NCBI GenBank assembly: GCA_002104905.1
Contig: MCFE01000441.1
Span: 1 to 64,000, forward strand
Length of the DNA stretch: 64,000 nucleotides
Source: Basidiobolus meristosporus CBS 931.73
Lineage: Eukaryota; Basidiobolomycota; Basidiobolomycetes; Basidiobolales; Basidiobolaceae
Direction: 5' to 3'
The position numbers and the translations under genes were made by a program. This document shows positions 43,563-55,300 of the stretch, piece by piece; position 1 is the stretch's first letter; every line of letters begins with the position of its first letter. The notes beneath the pieces were generated by a model. That model was not told where the DNA came from. It saw only the letters and a list, made by a program, of their open reading frames with translations, and did not search any database.

Positions 43563-45926
43563 ATGTCAACGGTACCCTTGAAAAAAGGCTACTTGACAGT
43601 AAAAGAAGAAGGGATACGCGCCTGGCTATGGTCCAGAAGGTATATGGTCCTTTGGGAGAGATCGCTGACTTTCCACAAAAATGAGGTACAGCCAACAACC
43701 CTCTCCAACTTATTTCATATCCGTCAGCCTTGCTTGGCTTCAAAAACTTTCGTTGTTTTCTGAGTAGTGTTGAGCCTTCCATCGAAATTAGAGAGCATAA
43801 AACTGACGGTCACCTTGGTTTTTGTTATTTCCAATTCATCCAGGAGACGCCGAGTCCGTTGGGCCTCATATTCATGAAGGAGATAGAGGGACTGAGCCGA
43901 AATGAGCTAAAGCCGTACAGTTTCGAGATTGTCACCCGAGACAAGACGTATTACCTTGCGTGTAGAAACGACGAGGAGTTATATTCCTGGATGGACGCCA
44001 TTTATTCGGTAATATGCACAATAGCTAGCATCCCCCACTCGCGCTAACAACATCTCATTCATGATTAGTACTCTCCGTTAATGACCGTCTCGAACCCTAC
44101 CAATTTCCAACATCAATTCCACGTCGGCTTTGACTCGGTTACTGGTGCTTTCACGGTAGATTGGTGTTGTAATGTAGCATATAGATACGGCGAATTTACC
44201 TGAATGTTGACACTAGGGACTCCCGGACGAGTGGACGAGGTTATTGGCTTCATCGGCCATCACCAAGGAGGATTATTCAAAGAATCCGCAAGCAGTATTA
44301 GACGTATTGGAGTTCTATACCGAGAATCAGAAGGAAACTCAAGGTTACCCTGCGCTACCTCCAAACAAGTTGGCAGGGCTACTTCCTCAAGTAAAGCTAC
44401 AGGTGCTATTGGAGTGGAAATCTGTTACTTACCCTATTGATTGTTAAAGCCACCAGGGAATCGACAACCAGCACCCAATCGCTTACCTACTGCGCCCAAT
44501 AATAACAAGATGAACGGATATCCAACGCCGCCATCATCAGTAGGCCAATTCTTTGGGTCTTTCACAAGCGGAGATGTTTTAATGCTTCCTCTCCTCTAGT
44601 TCTCTAAGCCACCCACAGATATGGGCAATGTTCAGATGCATAGACCGTCTCCAAATCCAAATCCGAAACCGATACCAATCAAGCAACTTCCAATTAGACA
44701 GCCGCCTCAAAACCTGGTCCCCAAGCCAATTCCAGTGAGGCAGAATCCACAGGCAATTACCCGAGATGATGTTGACATCAAGCCCAAAGCAAAGCTCAAG
44801 GATCAAAGGTTATCCACGATGACCGAGCCGCAGATTATGGAGAGATTGAGTACGTTGTTCGTGACATGTTCAATAATTCACCGAGGCGTTGTTACGAGCG
44901 AAAAAGGATTTTCCATTTACAGAGTCGATTGTTTCTCGAGGTGACCCAACAAGCATTTATGCAAAGATCAAGAAGATCGGTCAGGGGTAAGGGTTATTGG
45001 CGATTTGCTGGTTCTCAAGCCACGCACTCATGGGTTCGCTTGCTTTAGGGCTTCGGGTTCGGTGTATGTTGCTCGGTCGTTATCTTCAAACCAAAAGGTG
45101 GCGATCAAGCAGATGGATCTTGGGCATCAGCCACGCAAGGAATTGATCGTGAATGAGATTTTGGTGATGAAGGAGGCGCAACACCCAAATATCGTGAATT
45201 TCCTCGACAGTTTTCTCATCAACTACTCGGAACTCTGGGTGGTGATGGAGTTTATGGAAGGAGGCGCCCTCACTGACGTCATAGAGAACAACGCGCTGAC
45301 AGAAAAGCACATCGCCACCATCTGTCTAGAGGTAAGTCCATATTGTCCCAGCATTCTAGTAGCTACCTGAGCTCACCATCTTGTCAGACGTGCAAGGGAC
45401 TGTATCACCTTCATAGCCAAAACATCATCCACCGCGACATCAAAAGTGACAACGTGTTACTAGATGCGCAGGGCAATGTGAAAATCAGTAAGCTTCTTTT
45501 CCCCACCTGGTCCCATCATTGCTAGATATTCATCATCGTTATGCAACAGCTGATTTTGGCTTCTGTGCCAAACTCACCGAGCACAAAAACAAACGGGCCA
45601 CCATGGTTGGAACACCCTATTGGATGGCACCCGAGGTAGTCAAACAGAAGGAGTACGGGGAAAAGGTGGATATTTGGTCACTTGGGATTATGGCTATTGA
45701 GATGATTGAGAACGAGCCGCCTTATCTTGACGAAGAGCCTCTAAAGGCATTGTATTTAATTGCTACCAATGGTACGCCCACTTTGAAAAAGCCGGAATTG
45801 CTAAGCCATGAATTGAAGAGCTTCCTGGCCGAGTGCCTCTGTGTCGATGTGAAAAGCCGAGCTGATTCGGCCGAACTTTTGCGGGTAATGTTGAAAGGGG
45901 AACGATTTTTTCCGGCAATTGATTAA
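43563..45926 (+). CDS. p21-activated kinase with PH domain (Cla4-like)
   Basis: A multi-exon gene. The PH domain starts at once ([35 protein letters not shown]). After an intron of about 150 bp it continues [19 protein letters not shown] and ends [19 protein letters not shown] motif follows (ISNP-like: [17 protein letters not shown], then GLPDEW). A Pro-rich linker ([16 protein letters not shown]) leads to the kinase: [20 protein letters not shown] (catalytic Lys), [30 protein letters not shown] and [12 protein letters not shown]. All catalytic motifs are intact. PH plus CRIB plus STE20 kinase is the Cla4/Skm1 layout. It works downstream of Cdc42 in polarity, septin assembly and cytokinesis. 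The small exon between SDNVLL and ADFGF is split by a short intron near 45488-45545. Most exon joins were checked only by frame. Confidence 0.92.
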
Positions 45927-46420
45927 CGAAGCCGGTTTACTCTAGCACGATTTCCTTAGAAAAGCCGGACCTCTCAGCCATTTGGCTTCCCTGCTGGCAT
46001 TCCGTAACGCCAATCCTTAGAAACCTGTGTTTGCTATATTCCATGTCTATTTCTTTTTTCTTTAATTTTTCATTGCGCGTCCATTCTCAGTTGTTCTATG
46101 GTATATTTTCGCATACATTTAAGAAATGAGGGCTGTTTTGAAAAGGAACAAGGGGCTCCAATGGGATATCTGCACTGTATACTTTGTTCTTAACGCCTTT
46201 CTTGGAAATAGTGTCCCCTTCACATCAACTGCATATACATAGCTGCACGCTCTTGACGCTACCAGCCACATCCCACTCCATCTCCCATCCATCTAGTCAT
46301 AAGAGCAATAAAATCTACGGTCTAGGTATTTGCACCAACAGGTTCTTATCGCCGTACAATATTAAATTTCATAAATTTGAAATCGCTGCTTAATAATGAT
46401 TTGAGGGAAACCAAGTATAA
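45927..46420. other. Intergenic region
   Basis: 494 bases between the PAK and CUE/Smr genes on the same strand. No gene or repeat is seen. Confidence 0.45.
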
Positions 46421-47924
46421 ATGGATTTTCTGCCTCAAAAACTATCACCACAGTTTGTAAAATTCTTACGCGAGATGGACGTAACCGCGAAGTTGGAAAA
46501 GCTCGATATCTCGGAGGACGAGAAAAAGGCTTTTGAGGAAATCGACACTCCACTGAAGTTTCTGAAAGTTTGTTTCCCCACCTATGACGACAAGCTTTTG
46601 TTAAGTAAGCTAGAGGCCTGTAACGGAGATGTCGAGAATACTGTCGACGTGATATCCAACGATGAACTAAGGAACTTGGAAATGTTCGAGTACGCTTCTC
46701 ATACCCCAGAGGAAACCGTTCCTACACCACCGAAAGAACCAGTAGTGGAGCCTACTAGACGTCAAGTCAACGCTCCGGGGAATTTCAGCAGGGCCCGTAA
46801 GCAACAGCGTGATACCCAACAAAGAATTCGTCCAGTCCTAAAGAAGGATGACTTCCCTGAATTGGTGTCCACTCCAAAGCCTACCAGCAACTCTTCCGAC
46901 TCCTCAAAGCCTCAGCAACCACCTCCACTGCCGCCCCTTCAACCGCGTATGACTATTCGCCATCAGGAGGAATTCGAAGAAGATCTCTCCCACCTAGCTA
47001 GCATTTTCCCGGACCATGATGTATCCGTTCTCTCCGTCATACTTCAAGACTCTACTAGTCTTGAAAACGCCATTGACAACGTGCTGCGAAACGTGGATAC
47101 GGCTAAACCATCCGACAAGACCAGTCGGGGTAGCACCAAAGCAAGACTGGTGTTTAGCGGGCAAAGGAATATTCGGGAGATCCATGATAATCCTGATCTG
47201 GAGATCCAAAGGGCCAAGAACGCGCCTAATCTCTCCGCCTACAGAGTTCAGAGTATCGAGGACCCGGAATATTGCCGTCGGAAGGCCATCGAGAATATCA
47301 CCAAGAGAAACGAGTTTTTCATGAAGGCCGCCAGAGCCTTTTCCGGTAGATCTTACGGTAGTGGTGGAGTGGCATTCTTTTACTCGCAAGAGGTTAGACT
47401 CTCTGTTGGCTATTTGTGCTTGAAGATACTGAGTAGTAATTTGTTATAAGGGCAAGAATTATGACGCCAAAGTCAAGCAATGGAAATCTCGTGCCGCGCA
47501 AGCAACGCTGATGCAGAACCAGTTAGTCTCTTTTCGAGTCGATATCTTCAACATGTGATAGCTAAAAGACTCCATCTATAGGTTGCGAGTCCAAGACCCT
47601 CATACTGTTGATCTTCATGGATTGACGGTTTCTGAGGCGTTAGCAGTAGTTAAAGACACAGTCAATGATTGGTATTCGCGAGAGGAGATGAAGTCAGGTA
47701 ATATTCTAGTGACTGCGTTGTATCTATACCATGTTATTCAATTGTGGTTCCTTGTAGGTCGCTCTTACTTCAAGCCTTTGACTATTGTCACCGGAGTAGG
47801 CCACAACTCGCCATCCTACAACTCTCGCTTAGGGCCCGCCGTAACCAAAATGCTAAACAAAGAAGGCTGGAAGGTGGATGCATCCAAAAAGGGCTTCGTG
47901 GTTGTGAAGGGAGTCAAGATGTGA
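46421..47924 (+). CDS. CUE- and Smr-domain protein (Cue2-like)
   Basis: Four exons (46421-47392, 47451-47521, 47582-47697, 47758-47924) give 441 aa. Two CUE-like ubiquitin-binding segments are visible: PLKFLKVCFPTYDDKLLLSKLEACNGDVENTVDVI (about 45-80) and LSHLASIFPDHDVSVLSVILQDSTSLENAIDNVL (about 190-225). Next comes a DUF1771-type helical block (ARAFSGRSYGSGGVAFFYSQEGKNYDAKVKQWKSRAA), then a Smr domain: VDLHGLTVSEAL, LTIVTGVGHNS and LGPAVTKMLNKEGW. HxxG and the DLHG motif are present. Yeast Cue2, with CUE and Smr parts, cleaves mRNA at collided ribosomes in no-go decay. By architecture this is the best candidate for that role here. Confidence 0.85.
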
Positions 47925-48166
47925 TTTCGAAGGTGGAAGTTTCGCGTTTACAGACAGAAAACTCCAACCCGCATTCATGGAGCCAGCACTCACCACGACT
48001 ATTGAGGCATGTACATATGATAGTATTTAGGAATAAATAATTGTTTAAGCCATTAAGTTATGCTTGATTGGACCTTGATTAGTTAGTTTGTATATCAATT
48101 AGTGGAATCTACCTTTTATTTGGGTTCTATCATGGAAATTAAGCTTACATTTAGCATGTGCATGTG

Positions 48167-49015
48167 CTATAGAATAGATTTGGTACTCATGGGTGGAGAT
48201 GGATAGCCTGTATCTATTTCTTCCTCAGTAGGAGCTTCTTTAGCTTTCTCCTGTTGCATCTTGGCCCTCATTTGTTTCTTCAAAGAGGCTATCGAGGGGC
48301 GTTTGATGGTGGTAACAGTAGCTTTCCGAGTTTGTGATTTCTCCAGAGTTTTAAGAGTAATGGGATCCAAGGTGCTTTTAAATGCCACCTCTCTTGATGT
48401 GTTTTTGGTGAAATAGCTGTTATACGTATTAAAAGCGATGTCCCGAACCTCCGGGGAGGCGTCAGATATGCCTGCTGCAATGGCTTTCTCGATCATCACG
48501 AATTCATCACCTAGACGAGACTCCCACAAATTTACCACACACTGCAACCCTTTGATCACACCAAATCTAATATCCTTATTCTCACTCGATTGCTCTTCAA
48601 GGAGGGAGGAGAACCAACTTGTGGGGCCTGACAAGGAGAGAATCTTGATGAGAGAGTCGACAGCTTTGGTGCGTATGATCTTGTTTGTGCGGCCACAGTT
48701 CTTCAGGATTACTGGAAGATAAGCGTTGGCCAGAGGGTCGAATTCAAATTTGAGATGTTGAACGAGCTCTACAATATATTCCATGGCCATATTACAGAGC
48801 TGTGTTCTTTCGCTTTTGACACAGTCTATCACACCTGGAGCAACCACTTTACAAAGCTCCATAAAGTTGCTGTATTTACAAACGTTGGGGAGAGCCTCTT
48901 TCAAAGCAGCCAAAACATCTCGACGCTTTAACCATTCTTCCTCTTCAGACTCGGCAAATGTTCTCGAATAGGAAACCACTTCCTGTTCGTAAGACTTTTC
49001 GCTTGGCCCCATCAT
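48167..49015 (-). CDS. Single TOG-domain (CLASP_N-like) protein
   Basis: Intronless, 282 aa. The body is HEAT-like helices: EEEEWLKRRDVLAALKEAL, TQLCNMAMEYIVELVQHL, NAYLPVILKNCGRTNKIIRTKAVDSLIKIL, and DASPEVRDIAFNTYNSYF. The W-x-x-R in the first HEAT loop and the RTxA/EVRxxA signatures point to a CLASP/TOGARAM-type TOG domain, which binds tubulin. A short basic tail (LKKQMRAKMQQEKAK) could bind microtubules or mediate dimerisation. At one TOG domain it is far shorter than CLASP, Stu1 or Stu2. The start is the second of two adjacent ATGs or the first; they differ by one residue. Confidence 0.75.
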   Translation of the reverse strand: MMGPSEKSYEQEVVSYSRTFAESEEEEWLKRRDVLAALKEALPNVCKYSNFMELCKVVAPGVIDCVKSERTQLCNMAMEYIVELVQHLKFEFDPLANAYLPVILKNCGRTNKIIRTKAVDSLIKILSLSGPTSWFSSLLEEQSSENKDIRFGVIKGLQCVVNLWESRLGDEFVMIEKAIAAGISDASPEVRDIAFNTYNSYFTKNTSREVAFKSTLDPITLKTLEKSQTRKATVTTIKRPSIASLKKQMRAKMQQEKAKEAPTEEEIDTGYPSPPMSTKSIL

Positions 49016-49449
49016 GCTTGGGAACTGTTTGTTGTGTGAGGTTTAGAAAATAGGAGCTCAAAGTTGGGATTTTTTCTTCCATTGGAAATCAAGCACTATT
49101 TATATGTACAAACAAGGACAATAAGCATACACCCTACACAATCACTCCCACTGAATCTCCTAAGGATTTTCAAGAATCCCGCATCATCCAGACATGCATC
49201 TCCCGTGGAATTAAGTGCGCGCACTTCAGAAGTACGCTAAATAAACGCCTATTGCTGCACATACATGTGCTTGAGATCTCGTTATTTGTTTAAATTAACC
49301 GCATTTTATGGGGAAACTCGATTTGCTCCATCTTGAATGTTGAGTGGCCCTTCACTCAGGGAATGTTTTTATTTATTGTTGATATTCTTCAACCTTTATA
49401 TTCGGAAAACAACAACACCACACTGAGCTCTCCCCTTGAATACTGCAAG
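49016..49449. promoter_or_regulatory. Divergent promoter of the TOG and Dad1 genes
   Basis: 434 bases between two start codons. No perfect TATA box close to either gene. Both products are microtubule-associated, so shared cell-cycle control is possible. Confidence 0.35.
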
Positions 49450-49777
49450 ATGCTGACCATTGAAAGAACCACGAACCACTCACAAACCGCTAACTTCCAG
49501 CAAGAGAAAGAAAAGGCTGCCAAAGATATAGCACAGGTGAGCCCATAGTCCTTTCCCCTACGATGTCTCAGCACTGATGTTTTTGGCTTAGGGTTTGGAG
49601 GAGCTAATAACCAATCTGACCATGTTGAATCGAAACCTTGAATTGGTGAATTCTCTGGGCAAGGATTTCGACCAGATGTCTCATCTGTGGTCAGGCTTTC
49701 GCCAGGTTTTTCTGGAGAAGGAGGGTACTGAGGTGGAAGATATGGAAGATGTTACTGTATCGGAAATGAGTCCCTAG
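49450..49777 (+). CDS. DAD1: DASH complex subunit Dad1
   Basis: Two exons (49450-49536, 49592-49777; 55-bp intron) give 90 aa. The conserved core reads FQQEKEKAAKDIAQGLEELI, then TNLTMLNRNLELVNSLGKDF and SHLWSGFRQVF, matching the Dad1 pattern (FEKERxxLxxEIxxGLExxxxNLNxLNRNLE...VGxEFxxVSxLWxxF). Dad1 is a coiled subunit of the DASH/Dam1 ring that couples fungal kinetochores to microtubule plus ends. An acidic tail (EGTEVEDMEDVTVSEM) follows. The ATG at 49450 was chosen since relatives have about 8-20 residues before the core; an in-frame ATG at 49333 adds unrelated sequence. Confidence 0.88.
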
Positions 49778-50193
49778 AAAACCGTAATATTCCAATAGAA
49801 TCCAATTTTCGTATTTGTAAAATAAACTGTATACCTTTCCCAACTTATCTTTCCAGTGACGCTCGAATTCAGTGAAAGTTACGGCTGTGAGTTGATTCGA
49901 AACACGAAACACGAAACACGAAACACGAAACACGAAACACGAAACATGCCTACGGAGTCTAGATCAAGATCACTGTAAAGGATTTGCCGGGCTTTCTCTG
50001 AAAATCTACATATGTTATAGCTATTTATGGAAAGCCAGCATCACTTCGAACAGGGGAAATGATGTTATTTGCGGTAAGTGGTTTTGCCAGGCCGGAGCAT
50101 TTATACGAGCGATCTGGTCTAGTCTTCAGCGTCTTTCTTTATCTCGTTAATTGTAATCGCTCTCCGCCAACGATCCCATTGAAGACAACGGTA
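49778..50193. other. Short intergenic region holding a 7-bp tandem repeat
   Basis: 416 bases between Dad1 and the TLC gene. Apart from the repeat at 49898-49946, nothing is recognised. Confidence 0.4.
49898..49946. repeat. Tandem heptamer (CGAAACA)x7
   Basis: Seven perfect head-to-tail copies of CGAAACA. The perfection suggests recent expansion by slippage. A telomere-like 7-mer was considered, but CGAAACA is not a known fungal telomere unit. Confidence 0.9.
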
Positions 50194-51222
50194 ATGGAGC
50201 CTCTTTCAACCTCCGAGGGATTTTTTGCTGCCATTGGACTCTCCAAGTTGGTCAACTACTGGCACGTTATGGTCTTGACTACTGTGGCCTGTCAGCTCAT
50301 TGCTTCCTTCTCGCGCCTTGCTTCTCCTATACTGTTCCCCAAAACTTATGGAAATCTGAAGGGTGTCAAACGTCTTAGTTGGGATATGCATGTGGTTTCG
50401 TTGGTGAACTGCATTGTAGTCTCCGTATTAGCCACCCCAATGCATTGGAACCATAGTCTTCCTCAAGATAAGCTGTTCGGATACAACGACCAAGTGGGCC
50501 TACTTCATTCAATTGCCTCAGGGTAGAGTTGCAAATCAAGCAATGACCGTAATTCTCTTGCTAACATTAATGTTGATCAGATATTTCTTGTGGGATGCCT
50601 TCCATCACATTAAATATGTCAAGGACTTTGGTATTGGGTTCGCCTTTCATGGAGTAGCCTCGCTCTTCTTGGGAGTCTATTCATTCGTAAATACGCTCAC
50701 TTCTTTCTGTATCTTTGTGCCGATATTGACTCAGGTTTATATAGCGACCATTCATTATGTACTACGGATGCTCCTTTTTGATGTTTGAACTCAGCACGCC
50801 ATTTTTGAATTTCCACTGGTTCATGGTAAGATCTTGATGCACTCATATGTTGGCGAGAAGCCAGCTCACCATTTCCCGCAGGATAAACTTGGCTATACTG
50901 GCAGCATGGCGCAGATAGTCAATGGGGTCATACTTGTTATCGTCTTCTTCTTTGCTCGTTTGGTTTGGGGTTTTTGGACCATGTACGATTTGATTGGTAA
51001 GGCCCCGGATAAGATATCCTCCATGATCACCAAACTCATCTTTCCTCTACAGTCACGGTCATTCCTCGCTTAGACCAGATTCCATGGTATGTTACGTTGT
51101 TTTTCGGCATGGCTTTCACGTGCCTGAACTTGTTGAACATCTACTGGTTCCGTAAGATGATCTTATCCGTTCGTGCAAGATTCCTACTCAATGACAAATT
51201 CAATAAGAACAAGAGAGAATAG
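50194..51222 (+). CDS. TLC-domain membrane protein (TLCD/TMEM56-like)
   Basis: Five exons (50194-50522, 50581-50686, 50745-50825, 50882-50996, 51053-51222) give 266 aa. About six or seven hydrophobic helices are seen. The TLC signatures are the WDMHVVSLVNC segment, YFLWDAFHHIKYVKDFG, then FELSTPFLNFHWFMDKLGYTGSMAQIVNGV and FWTMYDL. The Glu-x-Ser-Thr-Pro-x-Leu-Asn block identifies the TLCD4/TMEM56 branch and not ceramide synthase, whose Lag1p motif HH-x(n)-D is not complete. The role is likely in membrane lipid composition. The C-terminus is basic (FLLNDKFNKNKRE). Exon 3 is small and was found by matching this block. The start follows the upstream non-conserved region. Confidence 0.85.
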
Positions 51223-52358
51223 TTGTAGAGTAGATATTGGAGACCAGATATCTATCGATTTTTCCATTCCCCACTGTTTCCCGATTCCAATTCCAATCAT
51301 ATTGGCTTGTACATTAATAATAGTATTTCCGAGATACGATTTATCCGAGTTTTCTTCATCCATATATACCATGTTACTATGTGTTGCGCCAACTAAACCG
51401 AGACGAAGGAGCTACGTGCAACCATACCCACGTGTGGAGGTGCGTAAAATCCTCCTATCACTAAGCAATGTGAATGGTGAACCTATGAATAGAACAGTCC
51501 AGTTTTAGGCAATTTTATTGACAACATAATGCTGATGTGCGAACTGGTAATATGCGAGAAGTGTTGGCAAATCTTATGCTCCAGCAATGTCACGTGATGC
51601 CCAACATTTGTATCAGCAATCATAGTTAATTTATTCGAGCTTTCACACAACAATGGCAAAATAAACAGGATCAAATCAAAAAATATCGTGGCTACAGTCA
51701 ATTCCAATATAGAGGGGTTATGGTTTTCCAGAAAATCGATCCGTCGAATTTCAAGGTATCAGATGTAAAAACAACCAAAATTGGATAATCAGCTTCGCCA
51801 GGAGTAGGCATGGTTGAAAGTCCCGGCTATTAGTTTACCAAGTCAAAAAATCCCATATCAAGAAATTTCCAATGTATTCCACAATACTTGGCAGGGTCGA
51901 TGCACAGCTTTGGGTGGTTTCTATCAGTGGGATCTTTTGGATTGGTGAATTCTAACTTTATTATGGTTAGATTTACTCATCGCTTATTATTCAGGCGGGC
52001 TCCGTTTTTGCGGACAACTCAAAACGGCCGGAGAAACTCCGACTCTGCCAAGGTTGACAGTGAACTGACGGTCGCTGTTAGCAATAACTACTGTAATATT
52101 AGAGTAGAGTGTTTGTAGTTACAATGCCAAGTCCTTCGCCTCAAGCTATTTTCATGCTCGGGCTTTCCGCAGCTCATGGTGAATCCTCACTCAACATGTC
52201 CATGCCATGACCAAGGATTATTGCATGGTCAGTTATAAATATCATTACACTAATCGGGAATTCCGTAGTCAATTTTGTTGACTACCATATTGAGCACACG
52301 CACGAATGATTCCCATAAATACAGGTTGTACAGAGCTTGGTCGTATCCTGCAAACACC
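51223..52358. other. Intergenic region, about 1.1 kb
   Basis: AT-rich, with only short unrelated frames. It should carry the promoter of the ABC exporter. Confidence 0.45.
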
Positions 52359-55300
52359 ATGGCGTCTATTCCTGAAAAACGGGAAAATGAGAACAATGAG
52401 GAATCTACAACGCTAAACGACTTAGAGTTTACAGAGAAGGTGGAAGTCACTCCAAATTTAACCGAAGATGTTCCTGACGAAAAAAGCGAGAAAAAACCTG
52501 TCGAGCCGAAAGCCAGTATGCGAGAGCTGTTTAACTTCGCCACCAAACTCGATCTGTTCTTGATGGTCGTCGGCTTTGTGGCAGCAATTGTCGCAGGCGC
52601 TGGTATGCCTTTGATGACGTTAGTATTGTGTTTCTTTCCATGTTTATACATTAGCACTAACGTTGCGGAAAAATACGGAAAAATAGGGTGATCTTTGGCC
52701 AAATGATCAATATATTCAAGGTGTTCAATGTGAAGGCAGCCGAGGGATATATCTCCCCCGAAGATATCTCCACCTTCCGCTCCGAAATCAACAAATATGC
52801 CTTGTACTACGTCTACCTTTCAATCGGGATTTTCGTCACCACATACGCCTATATGTCTACTTGGGTTTATGCCGGTGAACGTCAAACCAGAAAAATTCGC
52901 GAATCCTATCTCGCTGCGGTGCTTCGTCAAGAAATAGCTTGGTTCGATAAGCTGGGTGCTGGTGAGATTACAACCCGAATCACTAGCGATACTCATTTGA
53001 TTCAGGACGGTATCTCCGAAAAATTCCCTCAGAGTTGCTCTTATGTAGCTACATTCATATCTGCTTTTGTCATCGCATTTACGAGAAGCTGGCAGCTTAC
53101 CCTAGTTCTTTGCTGTATTATTCCCATGATCGCGATCTCAGTGGGAGTATTGAATATGTTTACCAGCAAGTTTGTCAAACGGGCTCTCGATCACTATTCT
53201 ATCTCTGGTACGTTGGCTGAAGAGGTGATATCTTCCATTCGGACTGCAACAGCATTTGGCCAACAAAAGAAGCTTTCAGAGTTGTACAACAAAAATATCC
53301 TCTTGGCAAAGCAGGAGGGATTGAAGAAGGCGTTCTTTTCGGGTGCCGGAATTGGTGTGATCTACTTTATTATTTATGCCGCTTACTCTCTCGCTTTCTG
53401 GTTCGGTGGAAAGCTATTGAACTGGAATGATATTGACGTCGGCAACGTTTTCAATGTCTTCTTCGCTGTGATTATTGGTGCCTTTTCACTTGGTCACGTC
53501 GCTCCTAATCTCCAGGCCTTTGCTTTTGCACAAGGGGCTGCAGCAAAGCTATACGATGCAATTTATCGGGTCCCTGCTATCGACTCCTCCTCCGCAGAAG
53601 GCATCCAACCCACAGAGAGAACTAATGGCCTAATCGAAGCTCGTGATATTCACTTTACATATCCATCCCGTCCAGATGTTCCCATTCTCAAAGGAATCAA
53701 CCTAACTGTAGAGCCAGGAAAGACTGTTGCCTTGGTGGGAACCAGTGGTTCCGGAAAATCAACGATCATTCAGTTGTTGGAGAGATTCTACGATCCACTG
53801 GAGGGTGAGATCCTTCTAGACGGGCGACCTATTAAATCGCTAAATGTTCACTGGCTTAGACGCCAGATCGGATTAGTGTCCCAGGAGCCGACCTTGTTCA
53901 AATGTACTATTGCCGAAAACGTTGCTCACGGCCTGATAGGAACTGCCTACGAAAATGAAAGCGCAGAAAAGAAGATGGAGCTTATCGAAGAAGCCTGCAA
54001 AATGGCCAATGCTCATGGTTTCATCATGACTTTGCCGAACAAATATGACACCCACGTTGGTGAAAGAGGCTTTCTACTTTCTGGGGGCCAAAAGCAGCGT
54101 ATCGCCATTGCTAGGGCTATCGTCAAAGATCCTCGGATCCTCTTGTTGGACGAAGCTACATCAGCACTTGATACTCAGTCAGAGGGTATTGTCCAGCAGG
54201 CTCTGGATCGTGCTAGTTCTGGCAGAACTACCATAGTGATCGCCCATCGTCTTTCGACCATTCGCAATGCCGACCAAATCGTTGTAATGGAACGTGGCCA
54301 AATCATTGAGACAGGCACTCACAACTCTTTGCTTAACGAAAAGGGCGCCTATTATAGACTCGTCGAACTCCAAAAGATCGGTAATCAAGATGAAGAGTTG
54401 TCAGTTGTTCCTCCACCTGAAGACCAAAATATCACTGCTGCTACCACACAAGATTCACAATTGAGACGGCAAACTACACAGCACTCAGTTCTGTCGGTAG
54501 GCAGTAGGAAGGACGTCGAGGAGGGTGCTGAGGCAAAACACTCTTTCCTTTACGTCTGCTACCGCGTATTCCTATTGAACCGGCCGGAGTTGAAATTCAT
54601 GTTCGGTGGATTGTGTGGTTCTATAGTAGCTGGCGCCGTTTACCCCGTTTTCGCTATTATCTTTGCTGAAGTAATTACTGCACTAAGCATCGTGAACGAC
54701 GACGCAAAGCGTACACGCGAGATCAACTTCTGGGCCTTGATATTCCTAATCATTGCGATCGTAATGTTTATCGCCCAAACCGTTCAGGGGACTTTCTTTG
54801 GCATCTCTGGCGAAAAATTGACCGAACGAATCCGTGCTATGTCATTCGCTAATATGCTGAACCAGGAGATCGGGTGGTTTGATCGTGACGAGAATAACAC
54901 TGGCGCATTGGTATCTGCCTTATCCACCGATGCCACGCATGTGCAAGGGGTTAGCGGCTCTACATTTGGCACGATCTTACAAGTAGTGGTCAACATTGTT
55001 GGTGGATTTGTTGTTGGTCTCGCTTACGGTTGGAAGCTTACCCTAGTAGTGATGGGTTGCATTCCCCTTCTGATAGGTGCAGGACTCATTCGGATGAGAA
55101 TGATGAATGGCTATCAACAGAAAACCAAAGCTGCCTACGAACATTCCGCACAACTGGCATGTGAAGCTGCGTCATCGATTCGAACCGTCGCCTCCCTTAC
55201 TCGAGAACAGGATGTGTGCCGGGAGTATCACGCTGAATTGGAGGAACCAGTGAAAGCTGGTAAACGGAATGCATTTGGATCTTCCCTTGTGTTCGCACTT

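Noticed and set aside
49898-49946. Interstitial telomere or CRISPR-like array
   Set aside because: Seven-base units without spacers are a simple microsatellite, and the unit is not a known telomere repeat.
50513-50788. Independent small membrane protein inside the TLC gene
   Set aside because: The frame crosses two introns; spliced reading restores the TLC signature FELSTPFLNFHWFM.
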